A stretch of DNA of 64,000 nt from Lachnospiraceae bacterium (GTDB lineage Bacteria > Bacillota > Clostridia > Lachnospirales > Lachnospiraceae), in NCBI GenBank assembly GCA_017445585.1, contig JAFSTX010000023.1, positions 1 to 64,000 of the forward strand, given 5' to 3'. This document shows, piece by piece, positions 22,489 to 30,731 of this stretch; the first letter of the stretch is position 1; each line of letters opens with the position of its first letter. The notes below the pieces were generated by a model. It ran no database searches. It saw nothing but the letters and a program-made list of their open reading frames with translations, and was not told where the DNA came from. The position numbers and the translations under genes are program-made.

Positions 22489-24149
22489 GCCTGTTTTATC
22501 CTTTCACGCCTGTTCAGCCACGAGAAAAAGCCCTTGACCGTAGCTCCCGTGACAGAATGGCTCAGTCCCACGCCATAGCTTTCCAGGCCCGTATCCTGAT
22601 CCCGCATCAGCACATATGCCACGACCTCCGAGTCGGAGCCGGTATTCAGCGCGTGCGAGGAGAATGTGATCATGCGCACGTTCATCGGGATCACGCTTCC
22701 TACCGCAGCCTCTGCCGCCTCGAGGGGGCCCTTGCCGAGTGCCTCTGCCATGTATACCCTGCCATTATAGGAGAAGGTAAGCCTGATCTGCGTGTCTTTG
22801 CCAAGCTCGGTGATCTGCCGGTTGCGGAGCACAAACGGTCCCTCGGGCTCGATGTAGCTGCGGCGGAAGATCTCCATGATCTCATCCGCGGAGAGCGAGC
22901 CCTTCTCGGCGGCGATAGGCTTGATGATATCTCCCATCTCCTGTCTGAGAAGTCTCGGCATCCTGTATCCGAAGGTGTCCTCCATGACAAAGGCGACCCC
23001 TCCCTTGCCGGACTGACTGTTGATACGGACCAGAACGCTTCGTTCGAGTCCTATATCGCCCGGATCGATCGGCAGGTACGGCACATCCCAGTGCGTATCT
23101 CCGCTCTGCTCCATATGGTGGATGCCCTTGCCGATAGCATCCTGATGCGCACCGGAAAATGCCGTAAAAGCCAGGGCTCCGGCATATGGCTGCCTGATTG
23201 GGACAGTCAGCCCTACGCACTGTTCATAGATCCTGACGATACGCGTGATATCTGACAGATCGAGCTGAGGATCGATACCGCGCGAATAAAGGTTGCAGGC
23301 AAGGGTGACCAGATCAAGATTGCCCGCGCGTTCGCCGTTGCCAAAGAGCGTCCCCTCGACTCTCTGCGCACCTGCCAGAAGTCCCATCTCGGCCGCAGCC
23401 ACGCCGGTACCGCGGTCATTGTGAGGGTGGACGCTGAGTATCACACTGTCCCTGCGGGGAAGCTTTTGGCCGATCCACTCTACCCAGTCGGCAAAGACAT
23501 TCGGTGTAGTACGCTCCACGGTGGAAGGGAGATTGATGATCATCGGACGGTCCGGGGTCGGTTCTGCCGTCTCTATGACGGCAGAGCACACATCCAGCAC
23601 GTATTCCGGTTCGGCTTCCATAAAACTCTCCGGCGAATACTCCAGTATTATCTCCCCGTCAAAGCAGGCGGCACGGCTTTTAACGCCGCAGACCGTATCT
23701 GTGGCCATCTGCTTTATCTCTTGCTGCGATCTTCCGAAGACCACGTCCCTCTGGAGCTTCGAGACAGGATTATAGATGTGCACGATGCATTTTTTCAGCC
23801 CTTCAATGGCGGAAAAGGTGCGCTCGATGTATTCTGGTCTGCAGGGGATCATCACCTGCGGGATCACATCGTCCGGTACGAGATGTTCCTCTGACAGATA
23901 TCTCAGGAAATCGTACTCCACAACCGACGAGGCGGGATAACCCACCTCGATCTGTTTGAAGTCCATATCCACAAGGAGGCGAAAAAGCTCTGCCTTCTCG
24001 GGTATCTTCATCGCCTCTTCCAGTGCCTGATTGCCGTCTCTGAGATCGACACTGCACCAGATCGGGGCTTTTTCTATCTGTTTTCCGGGCCAGGTCCGTC
24101 CGTCGTATCCGAAATCCGGATCCCGCCTGTATCTGTCGGCATTATTCAA
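22485..24149 (-). CDS. leuA: 2-isopropylmalate synthase
   Basis: LeuA (554 residues) condenses acetyl-CoA with 2-oxoisovalerate, the first committed step to leucine. The N-terminal TIM barrel has the metal-binding VDLRDGNQAL, HPHNDRGTG and NGERAGN; the C-terminal regulatory domain holds GSDSEVVAYV. The form with YRRDPDFGYDGRTWPGKQIEKAP at its start is the long LeuA2 type known from actinobacteria and some Clostridia. No Leu-rich leader or T-box is seen in the 61 bases before it, and no other leu genes are near, so control is likely by feedback or from the upstream cda promoter. The ribosome site is weak. Confidence 0.95.
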   Translation of the reverse strand: MNNADRYRRDPDFGYDGRTWPGKQIEKAPIWCSVDLRDGNQALEEAMKIPEKAELFRLLVDMDFKQIEVGYPASSVVEYDFLRYLSEEHLVPDDVIPQVMIPCRPEYIERTFSAIEGLKKCIVHIYNPVSKLQRDVVFGRSQQEIKQMATDTVCGVKSRAACFDGEIILEYSPESFMEAEPEYVLDVCSAVIETAEPTPDRPMIINLPSTVERTTPNVFADWVEWIGQKLPRRDSVILSVHPHNDRGTGVAAAEMGLLAGAQRVEGTLFGNGERAGNLDLVTLACNLYSRGIDPQLDLSDITRIVRIYEQCVGLTVPIRQPYAGALAFTAFSGAHQDAIGKGIHHMEQSGDTHWDVPYLPIDPGDIGLERSVLVRINSQSGKGGVAFVMEDTFGYRMPRLLRQEMGDIIKPIAAEKGSLSADEIMEIFRRSYIEPEGPFVLRNRQITELGKDTQIRLTFSYNGRVYMAEALGKGPLEAAEAAVGSVIPMNVRMITFSSHALNTGSDSEVVAYVLMRDQDTGLESYGVGLSHSVTGATVKGFFSWLNRRERIKQA

Positions 24150-24210
24150 ATCTTAAGCCTCATATCATATGATCGGCGGTCAAAAGGTGCCGTGAAACAT
24201 AACTCGCCTC

Positions 24211-25506
24211 TCAGCCGTCGTTCCCGTCAGCCCCGGATGACGGAGTATCGTCGACTGCCGTCTGCTCCGCGTCCTCCTCGATCGTCACGGTGACCTTACT
24301 CACGGATACCACCTCACAGCCCTGTCTGTTTACCGTGACCTGCGGTTCCACCTCGTGCTCCCCGACAGACAGGCCGTTCAGGTCCACGACAATGCTGATA
24401 TCGGCTGTGCCTATCTGGTTTATGTCCGCAGCCAATCCCTTTACGGTGACCGGGACCTGTCCGGACATCAGCCTGACGCTCAGTTTTTCATCCGCAACTT
24501 TCAGTATGACGTCGCCCGGATCCACTTCTATCGTCCGCTCCTCGAGCTTCTCGATCTTGGCTGTGACGCTTACCGAAGTATTGTCCTTGTATACGTCCAC
24601 TCCCTCCGGAAGCAGACTGCGTATATCGATTTCTCTGGTCAGGTCGGAATTAAGCCCCGCCACACTGATGGCAGGCAGAGGGATCTCCGATATCGCGGAG
24701 ATCTTTTCTCTCGATCCGTAGAGCTTGACCGTGGATATATTGACGGAGTAACCGGTGTATGCATATCCCTCCGCTACCTTGTCGGTATCGCTGATGTTGA
24801 CCACTACCGGCACAGCCTGAACCTGACTGATTTCTATCCTGGCCTCTATCACCCCGTTCGTGTTCCAGCTGATGTTCTTCTCGGCATCGACGTCTATCAC
24901 ATCGTCATTACCGTCATAGAGCCCCAGCTGAGCACTGACCGTCGCTGTCTCATTCATATCAGTCACGTCCAGAGCGACTCTGGCGCTGCGTACGTATTGA
25001 ACGAAGGATTCAGGGCAGGTTATCGTCACGGAATCGGGGCTGAGGCTCACTCCGTTCACGACATATCCCGTCGCCGGCTCGCCGTTTATGGTATATTCGA
25101 TGACACGCGTGACGTTCTGAAGGCTCTCCAGAGCCACCTCCACGCTCGCGCTCCTCAGCTCAATATCGGTATTCTTGATTTTGGTGTTAAGCGAAGTGAC
25201 AGTAACGGGTACCTGCGTATCGCGGTACATCTTGGAATAATCGGCTACTGCGGAAAAATCATCTGCACTCAAAGAATTCACTATGCTCCGTGCCGACGTG
25301 ACTTTGATCTGCACCGATTCCTCACCCACGGAAGTCACGACCATGCCGCGGTCGGCTATAATGGACTCGTTCGTGAATTCGATCGGTATCGAGAAGCCCT
25401 TGGACGTCTGGGGATCAGTCGTCTGGATGACAACGAACCACACGATAAAACTCAGCACCAGAGAAAGCAGCATGAATGGCCAGTTTTTAAGAATCTTTTC
25501 TTTCAT
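24211..25506 (-). CDS. cdaR: CdaR, YbbR-domain regulator of the diadenylate cyclase
   Basis: A 431-residue protein with one N-terminal membrane helix (about residues 9-28, WPFMLLSLVLSFIVWFVVI) and then tandem extracytoplasmic YbbR repeats (beta-rich units such as VQIKVTSARSIVNSLSADDF and VTVKGLAADINQIGTADI). CdaR binds and adjusts CdaA from outside the membrane. The C-terminal tail is acidic and low in complexity. Its start overlaps cdaA by 20 bases, the conserved gene order of this system. It is followed 61 bases later by leuA. Confidence 0.92.
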   Translation of the reverse strand: MKEKILKNWPFMLLSLVLSFIVWFVVIQTTDPQTSKGFSIPIEFTNESIIADRGMVVTSVGEESVQIKVTSARSIVNSLSADDFSAVADYSKMYRDTQVPVTVTSLNTKIKNTDIELRSASVEVALESLQNVTRVIEYTINGEPATGYVVNGVSLSPDSVTITCPESFVQYVRSARVALDVTDMNETATVSAQLGLYDGNDDVIDVDAEKNISWNTNGVIEARIEISQVQAVPVVVNISDTDKVAEGYAYTGYSVNISTVKLYGSREKISAISEIPLPAISVAGLNSDLTREIDIRSLLPEGVDVYKDNTSVSVTAKIEKLEERTIEVDPGDVILKVADEKLSVRLMSGQVPVTVKGLAADINQIGTADISIVVDLNGLSVGEHEVEPQVTVNRQGCEVVSVSKVTVTIEEDAEQTAVDDTPSSGADGNDG

Positions 25507-26356
25507 CTTTGCGCCTCCTCCAGAATGCGAAGCTCCTGCGGCTCTCCTGCTCTTTCTCGAGCAGAGTGTCCAGGATCTGTCTCAAATCGTCTACTTTAAG
25601 ATTGTCCATAAGCTCGCCGCCCTCTGCAACCGAGACATGTCCCGTCTCCTCGGAAACCACGATGATAATGGCGTCTGACACTTCGGAAAGTCCCAGGGCC
25701 GCTCTGTGCCTCGTACCGAACGACTTGCTGATGGAACTGCTGGCCGAGAGAGGCAGATAGCAGGTGGCGGAGACCACACGGTTGCCTCTGACGATGACCG
25801 CTCCGTCATGGAGCGGAGTGTTGTGCTCGAATATATTGATCAGAAGCGGGCTGCTGATGGAAGCGTCCACTTTGATGCCGGTCTTGATGTAATCGTCGAG
25901 ATTGTCCTCGCGTTCGATGACGATGAGTGCTCCGGTACGCGCCTGGCCCAGAGAATAGGACGCCTTGATCAGCTCGTCTTCCACCAGCTCGGTAAAACCT
26001 TCCTCCGAAGGATTGCTCTTGCCTGCGAAGATGCTGCTCATCACCCGCCCTTTTCCTATACGCTCCAGAGTCGAGCGCAGCTCCGGCTGGAATACTACGA
26101 TCAGAGCCAGAACTATGACGTCAAGCGAATGCTCGACGATGTAGAGTATGGTGTTCAGTTCAAAGATCTCTGCCAGAAGGATAAAGATCCCCAGCGCCAG
26201 GACGCCTTTGAGGATGGTCCAGGTCCTGGTCTCCTTCATCCATATGATCAGCTTATAGATGACGAAGGCGATTATCAGGATCTCTATTACATCACTGACG
26301 CCCATGGAGAAGGATGTGACCCCGAGATTTTTGAAAAACTCCAATATGGCGTTCAT
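25487..26356 (-). CDS. cdaA: Diadenylate cyclase CdaA
   Basis: CdaA (289 residues) makes c-di-AMP from two ATP. Three N-terminal membrane helices (about residues 15-85) are followed by the DAC domain with HDGAVIVRGNRV and GTRHRAALGLSE, the DGA and RHR motifs needed for catalysis. Length and order are typical of the cdaA-cdaR class in Firmicutes, where c-di-AMP controls potassium and osmolyte uptake and wall homeostasis. It overlaps the upstream membrane-protein gene by four bases (ATGA). The common third gene glmM is not present here. Confidence 0.97.
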   Translation of the reverse strand: MNAILEFFKNLGVTSFSMGVSDVIEILIIAFVIYKLIIWMKETRTWTILKGVLALGIFILLAEIFELNTILYIVEHSLDVIVLALIVVFQPELRSTLERIGKGRVMSSIFAGKSNPSEEGFTELVEDELIKASYSLGQARTGALIVIEREDNLDDYIKTGIKVDASISSPLLINIFEHNTPLHDGAVIVRGNRVVSATCYLPLSASSSISKSFGTRHRAALGLSEVSDAIIIVVSEETGHVSVAEGGELMDNLKVDDLRQILDTLLEKEQESRRSFAFWRRRKDERKDS

Positions 26357-27375
26357 CTGCTCTCCTTCTTTCTTTCTTCTTCGTCTATGGCATCCAGCGC
26401 CTTCAGCGCCTCCTCGATGTCACGGTTCTCGTCCTCTTCGGTATCCTGAGGTGAAACGTCATGTATCTTCACGGCTTTTTTTGCTATCTTTATCTTGGGC
26501 ACCGCCCTGACGTAATAGATATATCCCTCGTCCTCGTACTGCAGGTATTCGGCGTGAGCATAATCTGCGGCCACAAGCCAGAAGGCAGCTGCAAAAGCGA
26601 TCAGCAGGGAAATGACACTGCCCAGGAATACTTCGGCGTAAGCGATATTCGCATCGGAAGTGAAGCCGCCCACCAAAAAGATCATTACATTCACGACGGC
26701 GCCTACGGCGACCGCGATATACATGGAATAATCCGTGGAGATGCGTCTGATGACTGAGACTATGACCGTAGCTGCCGCAAACGCAATGATGCTGATCAGC
26801 ATCACATCGTTATCCTGAAGAATGGATATGATCTGCGGGAAGCGCTCGAGCGCTCCGGACGCGGAGCCTGTAGTGCGCATGAAGACGTCCGCGTTCTTTT
26901 CCACACCAAGCAGAAAATAGTACATCAGCACGCCGGCGGACGCGGGTATGAATGTGAGCGTCCCGCCCACGAGTCCCAGTATCAGCGGCACCATATAGGG
27001 TATCTTAAAGCAGAAGGCCACGGGTATGAGCACGGCTGCCAGTGAGAAGCCCGGCAGAAATATATACTGGGCCACTGCACAGATCAAGATGAGCGCGGCC
27101 GTGACAAAAGCCACCTCCCACGACATGGCAAAGGTATTGATCAGGAGCCATACTGCAGAGATAAAGGTCAGGCCCTTCCAGGGCAGGAGCGCGGCCACAA
27201 GGACCGTAAGCAGCACCGCATTCCAGCTCTGGAGATTCTGCGAGTATCCCACATGCGTGTTTATCACTAAAATGATAAAAAGCATGGTAAGTCCCTTGAG
27301 CGCGGGCTCGATCCAGGGCTCCCATTTGGCATAGAACTGTCTGATTCTCTGTCTGTATCCCAATAATTTGTTCAT
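26353..27375 (-). CDS. Polytopic membrane protein upstream of cdaA
   Basis: A 340-residue protein with about nine membrane helices, the first near residues 27-42 and the last near residues 255-275 (VISLLIAFAAAFWLVAA). A cytosolic tail of 65 residues (YLQYEDEGYIYYVRAVPKIK, then a highly charged DTEEDENRDIEEAL) ends the protein. Helices 4-8 enclose a loop with FIPASAGVLMYYFLLGVEKN. I do not recognise a transporter signature. Its stop overlaps the cdaA ATG, so it probably belongs to the c-di-AMP unit. It is a candidate for a c-di-AMP-linked membrane function, by position only. Confidence 0.7.
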   Translation of the reverse strand: MNKLLGYRQRIRQFYAKWEPWIEPALKGLTMLFIILVINTHVGYSQNLQSWNAVLLTVLVAALLPWKGLTFISAVWLLINTFAMSWEVAFVTAALILICAVAQYIFLPGFSLAAVLIPVAFCFKIPYMVPLILGLVGGTLTFIPASAGVLMYYFLLGVEKNADVFMRTTGSASGALERFPQIISILQDNDVMLISIIAFAAATVIVSVIRRISTDYSMYIAVAVGAVVNVMIFLVGGFTSDANIAYAEVFLGSVISLLIAFAAAFWLVAADYAHAEYLQYEDEGYIYYVRAVPKIKIAKKAVKIHDVSPQDTEEDENRDIEEALKALDAIDEEERKKESR

Positions 27376-27395
27376 GGCATTGTCCTCGCTCTCAT

Positions 27396-27755
27396 CTACT
27401 GTTCCAGGGTTTCGCTAAGGTCATGGATGACTTCCCTGTAGCGATGCATGCTGTCGGATGATCTCCGATACAGTCTGACATAGACGATGAGCGATATTAT
27501 CAGAGAGACGACCAGGATCAGTGCATATATCCTGACATATCTGATCGCCAGATCTATGAGCGCGGTCACTGTGATCTCAGAGAGCAGCTCATCGGCCTCG
27601 CTGAGGAAGATCAGCAGCAATATCAGTACATATGCCACGGTGGCTCCCACGGCTGACCTCAGCATGCCGAAAGTGACATAATCAGAAGCAAAGAACTTTC
27701 TGGAATTGAAGAGTTCTCTCCTGTTTTGCTTTTTTATCATTTCGGCTTCCGTCAT
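27396..27755 (-). CDS. Two-helix membrane protein
   Basis: A 119-residue protein: a basic N terminus (MIKKQNRRELFNSRKFF), a membrane helix at about residues 32-53 (VGATVAYVLILLLIFL), a second at about 73-98 (IYALILVVSLIISLIVYV), then a charged C-terminal helix. Function unknown. I chose the ATG at 27755, preceded by AAGAAGG with an eight-base gap; an in-frame TTG nine codons earlier sits directly on another GGAAGG without spacing. It is the first gene of the cda run; TATAAT boxes on the minus strand at 27846-27851 and 27868-27873 could serve as its -10. Confidence 0.65.
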   Translation of the reverse strand: MTEAEMIKKQNRRELFNSRKFFASDYVTFGMLRSAVGATVAYVLILLLIFLSEADELLSEITVTALIDLAIRYVRIYALILVVSLIISLIVYVRLYRRSSDSMHRYREVIHDLSETLEQ

Positions 27756-27923
27756 CAGACGGACCTTCTTCTCGTCAATCAACCTTCCGGCTCCTTTATA
27801 CCGTCATCTTTTTGCGTACGCAAATAAGCCCTTACAGGCCGTTTTATTATAGCATAGATGATCTCCTATTATAACCCCTGATTTTCAGAAAGTGGAGCTG
27901 CCGACCCCGGCGTAAAACAGAAG

Positions 27924-27952
27924 TTGCGCGGCAGAGCATTCGGGCATAAAAT
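27924..27952 (+). promoter_or_regulatory. Candidate promoter of the Nudix gene
   Basis: TTGCGC (27924-27929), a 17-base spacer and TAAAAT (27947-27952) lie 19 bases before the ATG, with CGGAGG between. Confidence 0.45.
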
Positions 27953-27971
27953 ATGCATATCGGAGGCTGCG

Positions 27972-28478
27972 ATGAAAAACACTACTCTCTGCTACATAGA
28001 AAAAGACGGCTGCTGGCTCATGATGCACCGCGTCAAAAAAGAAAACGATCTGAATCACGATAAATGGGTCGGCCCCGGAGGAAAATTCGAGCCCGGCGAG
28101 AGCGCGGACGAATGCCTGCTGCGCGAGGTACGCGAGGAAACAGGGCTGACTCTCACATCATACCGGCTGCGCGGCGTGGTGACGTTTCTGTCAGATGTGT
28201 GGGAGGGCGAGTACATGTACCTCTATACAGCCGACGCCTTCACGGGCGGACTGCTGCCTCCCGATAGATGTAAAGAAGGCACCCTTGAATGGGTGCCTAT
28301 AGACAAGTTCCGCGATCTCCCGATCTGGGAGGGCGATAAACTGTTTTTTGACGAGCTCGCGCGGGGCAGCGGCTTTTTCCGCATGCTGCTGCGCTACGAG
28401 GGCGATCGCCTGGCCGAGCACGATCTGCTTTACGGCACGGACCCGGCGCCGTGGGAAGACCGTCAGGATATTCGCTGA
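27972..28478 (+). CDS. Nudix hydrolase, MutT/8-oxo-dGTPase-like
   Basis: A 168-residue Nudix hydrolase, perhaps cleaning up 8-oxo-dGTP or another nucleoside diphosphate derivative. The full Nudix box GX5EX7REUXEEXGU is present as GKFEPGESADECLLREVREE and then TGL, near residues 37-60. It begins NTTLCYIEKDGCWLMMHRVKK, the MutT/NUDT1-like start. The 3' part (VPIDKFRDLPIWEGDKLFF) also fits that group. I chose the ATG at 27972 after CGGAGG. It stands alone, divergent from the cda run. Confidence 0.88.
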   Translation: MKNTTLCYIEKDGCWLMMHRVKKENDLNHDKWVGPGGKFEPGESADECLLREVREETGLTLTSYRLRGVVTFLSDVWEGEYMYLYTADAFTGGLLPPDRCKEGTLEWVPIDKFRDLPIWEGDKLFFDELARGSGFFRMLLRYEGDRLAEHDLLYGTDPAPWEDRQDIR

Positions 28479-28484
28479 ATGAAG

Positions 28485-28562
28485 TCAGGCCGCGGCGGAA
28501 ATCCGGCGGGAGGCAAAAATCCATGCGAAGATCAGCGTCCATATGCTGACCACGGCCAGGCG
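28485..28562 (-). pseudogene. Possible C-terminal remnant of a membrane protein gene
   Basis: On the minus strand a 25-codon stretch reads LAVVSIWTLIFAWIFASRR and then ISAAA before a stop, a typical last membrane helix with a basic end. It is cut by an in-frame TGA directly upstream and has no start. It could be the eroded end of a lost gene between the Nudix and pgsA genes, or chance; the evidence is short. Confidence 0.2.
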
Positions 28563-28594
28563 TCAGAGCCGTCCCGCAAAAACGCAAGATAGCG

Positions 28595-29167
28595 TTACTC
28601 CTGCTCCTTTTTTTTATTTTTCAGAAGTCTGACGTAAAATACGGTGTAGCTCGTGATCGTCAGGATGCAGCTGACTATGCAGACGATAATGAGAACATTC
28701 GCCACCATCCTGTCGATGCCCGGGAAGAGTATCAGCAGGATGCAGGTCACGTACAGCAGGAATGTAAACACTTTTCCAAACCAGTTCGCGCCGTTGATGC
28801 TGCCATCCACCTTCATGACGATGAGGCCTTCGACCGCTTTGAGGATCTCAGAGAAAGCAAATACAACCACAAGCCAGACCATGAGCTCATATCTGCTCAT
28901 CAGACATATCAGCATGGCTCCTTCGGTGAGCTTATCGGCCACCGGATCGATGATCTTGCCAAGGTCCGACACCTGATTAAAATGCCTCGCGATAAAACCG
29001 TCAGCCACGTCCGTCAGATACGAAGCCACTATGAGGATGATCGCAAGCTTGTAGTCATGCTCGCTCAGATAAGCCCAGAGAATAAAAGGGATCAGAATAA
29101 ATCTGACAAGAGTGAGCAGGTTCGGGATGGTACAGATATTTTTCTTTGTAAAAAGGTCCTTTTTCAT
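28595..29167 (-). CDS. pgsA: CDP-diacylglycerol-glycerol-3-phosphate 3-phosphatidyltransferase
   Basis: PgsA (190 residues) joins CDP-diacylglycerol and glycerol 3-phosphate to phosphatidylglycerol phosphate in the membrane. The CDP-alcohol phosphotransferase signature D-x2-D-G-x2-A-R-x8-9-G-x3-D-x3-D is complete (TDVADGFIARHFNQVSDLG then KIIDPVADK). The N terminus IPNLLTLVRFILIPF is also characteristic, and about five helices are present. Its substrate could come from glpK. Another family member (phosphatidylserine or cardiolipin synthase) is less likely given the PgsA-like start. Confidence 0.9.
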   Translation of the reverse strand: MKKDLFTKKNICTIPNLLTLVRFILIPFILWAYLSEHDYKLAIILIVASYLTDVADGFIARHFNQVSDLGKIIDPVADKLTEGAMLICLMSRYELMVWLVVVFAFSEILKAVEGLIVMKVDGSINGANWFGKVFTFLLYVTCILLILFPGIDRMVANVLIIVCIVSCILTITSYTVFYVRLLKNKKKEQE

Positions 29168-29268
29168 ATCAGCCTTCCGTTTTATTACTGTATTTCATTC
29201 CCGCAGCTGCGGGACCGGTATATTATATCAGAACAGCCAAAAAAAGGACATATTTTTTCGGAAAGTCC

Positions 29269-29297
29269 TTGCCTTTTTCCCTGAAATCGTGTAAAGT
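29269..29297 (+). promoter_or_regulatory. Candidate promoter of tRNA-Ser
   Basis: TTGCCT (29269-29274), 17 bases, TAAAGT (29292-29297). It lies 34 bases before the tRNA. Confidence 0.45.
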
Positions 29298-29331
29298 ATG
29301 TTCTCGGCAATTAAATATTGCTTTTTTATTC

Positions 29332-29421
29332 GGAGAAGTACCCAAGCTGGCCGAAGGGGCTCCCCTGGAAAGGGAGTAGGTCGTTAATAGCGGCGCAAGG
29401 GTTCAAATCCCTTCTTCTCCG
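29332..29421 (+). tRNA. tRNA-Ser (anticodon GGA)
   Basis: A 90-base class II tRNA. The acceptor arms GGAGAAG (29332-29338) and CTTCTCC pair fully, with discriminator G at 29421. The anticodon stem CTCCC/GGGAG frames CTGGAAA, anticodon GGA, which reads UCC and UCU. A long variable arm (around 29380-29396) and the T arm AAGGGTTCAAATCCCTT support Ser. CCA is not encoded. Confidence 0.95.
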
Positions 29422-29790
29422 CTCGCTGATGTCCCAAGAAATGACGTATTTACGTTGTTTTTTGGGCGTCTTTCTTTTTAAAATCATGGTTCCAAATGGT
29501 TCCAACGTGGTTCCAAATCTCATGAATACAGCAAATTCAACACTTTTTGCCTCTCCGACTCGTCTGAAGTTGAGAAAACATAGTACTTCGGAGCGGTCGT
29601 TGTGTTGTCCTATTATTCCAAGTTTGATCGTAGCTTTTTTGAAATGCTATCTCCTATTATCCTCATTCCGTTCGATAACTGACCCCGTTCACATTACACC
29701 TTGCAGAAAAAAATACATACTATTTTCTGCACATTGTCAAAATATCACTCATTGCTAAATTCCCTTCAATATAATTGCTCCGACCCTATA
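29422..29790. mobile_element. AT-rich segment next to tRNA-Ser, possible integration scar
   Basis: About 370 bases without an intact gene, more AT-rich than the flanks. Three copies of TGGTTCCAA lie at 29487-29495, 29497-29505 and 29508-29516. On the minus strand a frame is open from about 29655 down into the tRNA and contains MRFGTTLEPFGT and KRKTPKKQRKYV, which resembles the tail of a clostridial tyrosine integrase. The setting (3' end of a tRNA gene) is a classic attachment site. I infer the scar of an integrative element; no integrase core, second att copy or cargo is visible. Confidence 0.35.
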
Positions 29791-29829
29791 AAAAAATCCC
29801 ATCGCACGACAGACTTCCATGCGATGGGA
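29790..29829 (-). terminator. Terminator of hflK-hflC
   Basis: A perfect 10-bp stem (29797-29806 with 29820-29829, 13-base loop) is followed on the minus strand by a run of seven T, 19 bases after the hflC stop. Confidence 0.88.
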
Positions 29830-29848
29830 CTTTGGATCAAGCCGGCTG

Positions 29849-30715
29849 TCAGTTATAAAGCAGCTTTGCAAGCTCCGAATCCTTGTCAAGGATTATGGTC
29901 TTTTCGTCTCCGGAGAGCGAGTTTTTCAGGGCGTCAAGCGAACGGAGGTAATTGTAAAAATCAGCCTTGTCCTCGGTGTTATATGCCTCCTGGAGGATCC
30001 TCATATATTCGGCCTCGCCCTCGGCTACAAGCACCTCGGCTTCTTTCTTAGCGTTGGCTTTTGTGATGGAGACGGTCTTGTCCGTCTCGTTGCGGATCTT
30101 CTGCGCCTCGGCGTCGCCGGCGGCCTTGTAGGAGGCGGCAATATTCTGACGCTCGGAGATCATGCGCGCGTAGACGGCTGCCTTGTTATCATCGGGCAGA
30201 TCCAGCGCCTTGATCTCGGCGGTGATGACCAGTATACCGTAATCTCCGATATCGGAATTTGCCTCGTCGGTAAGCAGCTGGGTCAGCTTCTCGCCTCTGG
30301 CCTCGATCACCTCATCCTGAGACATGGAAGAAATGACGTTCTTCAGGGCGTTGTATACGGCCGCCTCGATGCGCTCCTCGGCGCGCTCCTCCACTGCGTC
30401 CAGAGTACGGAGATACTTAACAGGATCCGTGACCTTCCAGAGCACGTAGTTATCTGCGATCATGGACTTCTTATCTCTGGTGATGACGTCCGAAAGCGGT
30501 ACGTCGTAGAGTTTAGTGGCCTTGCTGATGGTGCGGATGCTCTGAAGAAAAGGCACCTTCATATTGAGGCCGGGCTCCTCTACTACCTTTACGACCTTGC
30601 CGAACTGCTGGATAGCGACATATTCATTTGGCTGGACCGTGTAAAGCGAGCCTGTCAGTCCGACCGCCGCAAGTATGACTACCAGAGCAATGATAATGAT
30701 TGCCTTTTTGTTCAT
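29849..30715 (-). CDS. hflC: SPFH/Band 7 protein, HflC-like
   Basis: A 288-residue membrane protein with one N-terminal helix (residues 4-25) and an SPFH domain (YTVQPNEYVAIQQFGKVVKV, PGLNMKVPFLQSIRTI), followed by a long coiled-coil region rich in Ala, Glu and Lys. HflC forms rings with HflK around the FtsH protease and limits its access to membrane substrates. The HflC-type marks are DVITRDKKSMIADNYVLWKV and the C-terminal YLRSLDALKNSLSGDE. It follows hflK by 16 bases with an AAGGAGG site and is closed by a strong terminator. Confidence 0.9.
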   Translation of the reverse strand: MNKKAIIIIALVVILAAVGLTGSLYTVQPNEYVAIQQFGKVVKVVEEPGLNMKVPFLQSIRTISKATKLYDVPLSDVITRDKKSMIADNYVLWKVTDPVKYLRTLDAVEERAEERIEAAVYNALKNVISSMSQDEVIEARGEKLTQLLTDEANSDIGDYGILVITAEIKALDLPDDNKAAVYARMISERQNIAASYKAAGDAEAQKIRNETDKTVSITKANAKKEAEVLVAEGEAEYMRILQEAYNTEDKADFYNYLRSLDALKNSLSGDEKTIILDKDSELAKLLYN

Positions 30716-30731
30716 TTTATGCCGCCTCCTT

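Noticed and set aside
29326-29523. A minus-strand protein across tRNA-Ser
   Set aside because: Frames over tRNA-Ser often give a false RRRRDLNP-type protein; the tRNA is the real feature. Only the part beyond the tRNA was kept as a possible integrase-tail remnant.
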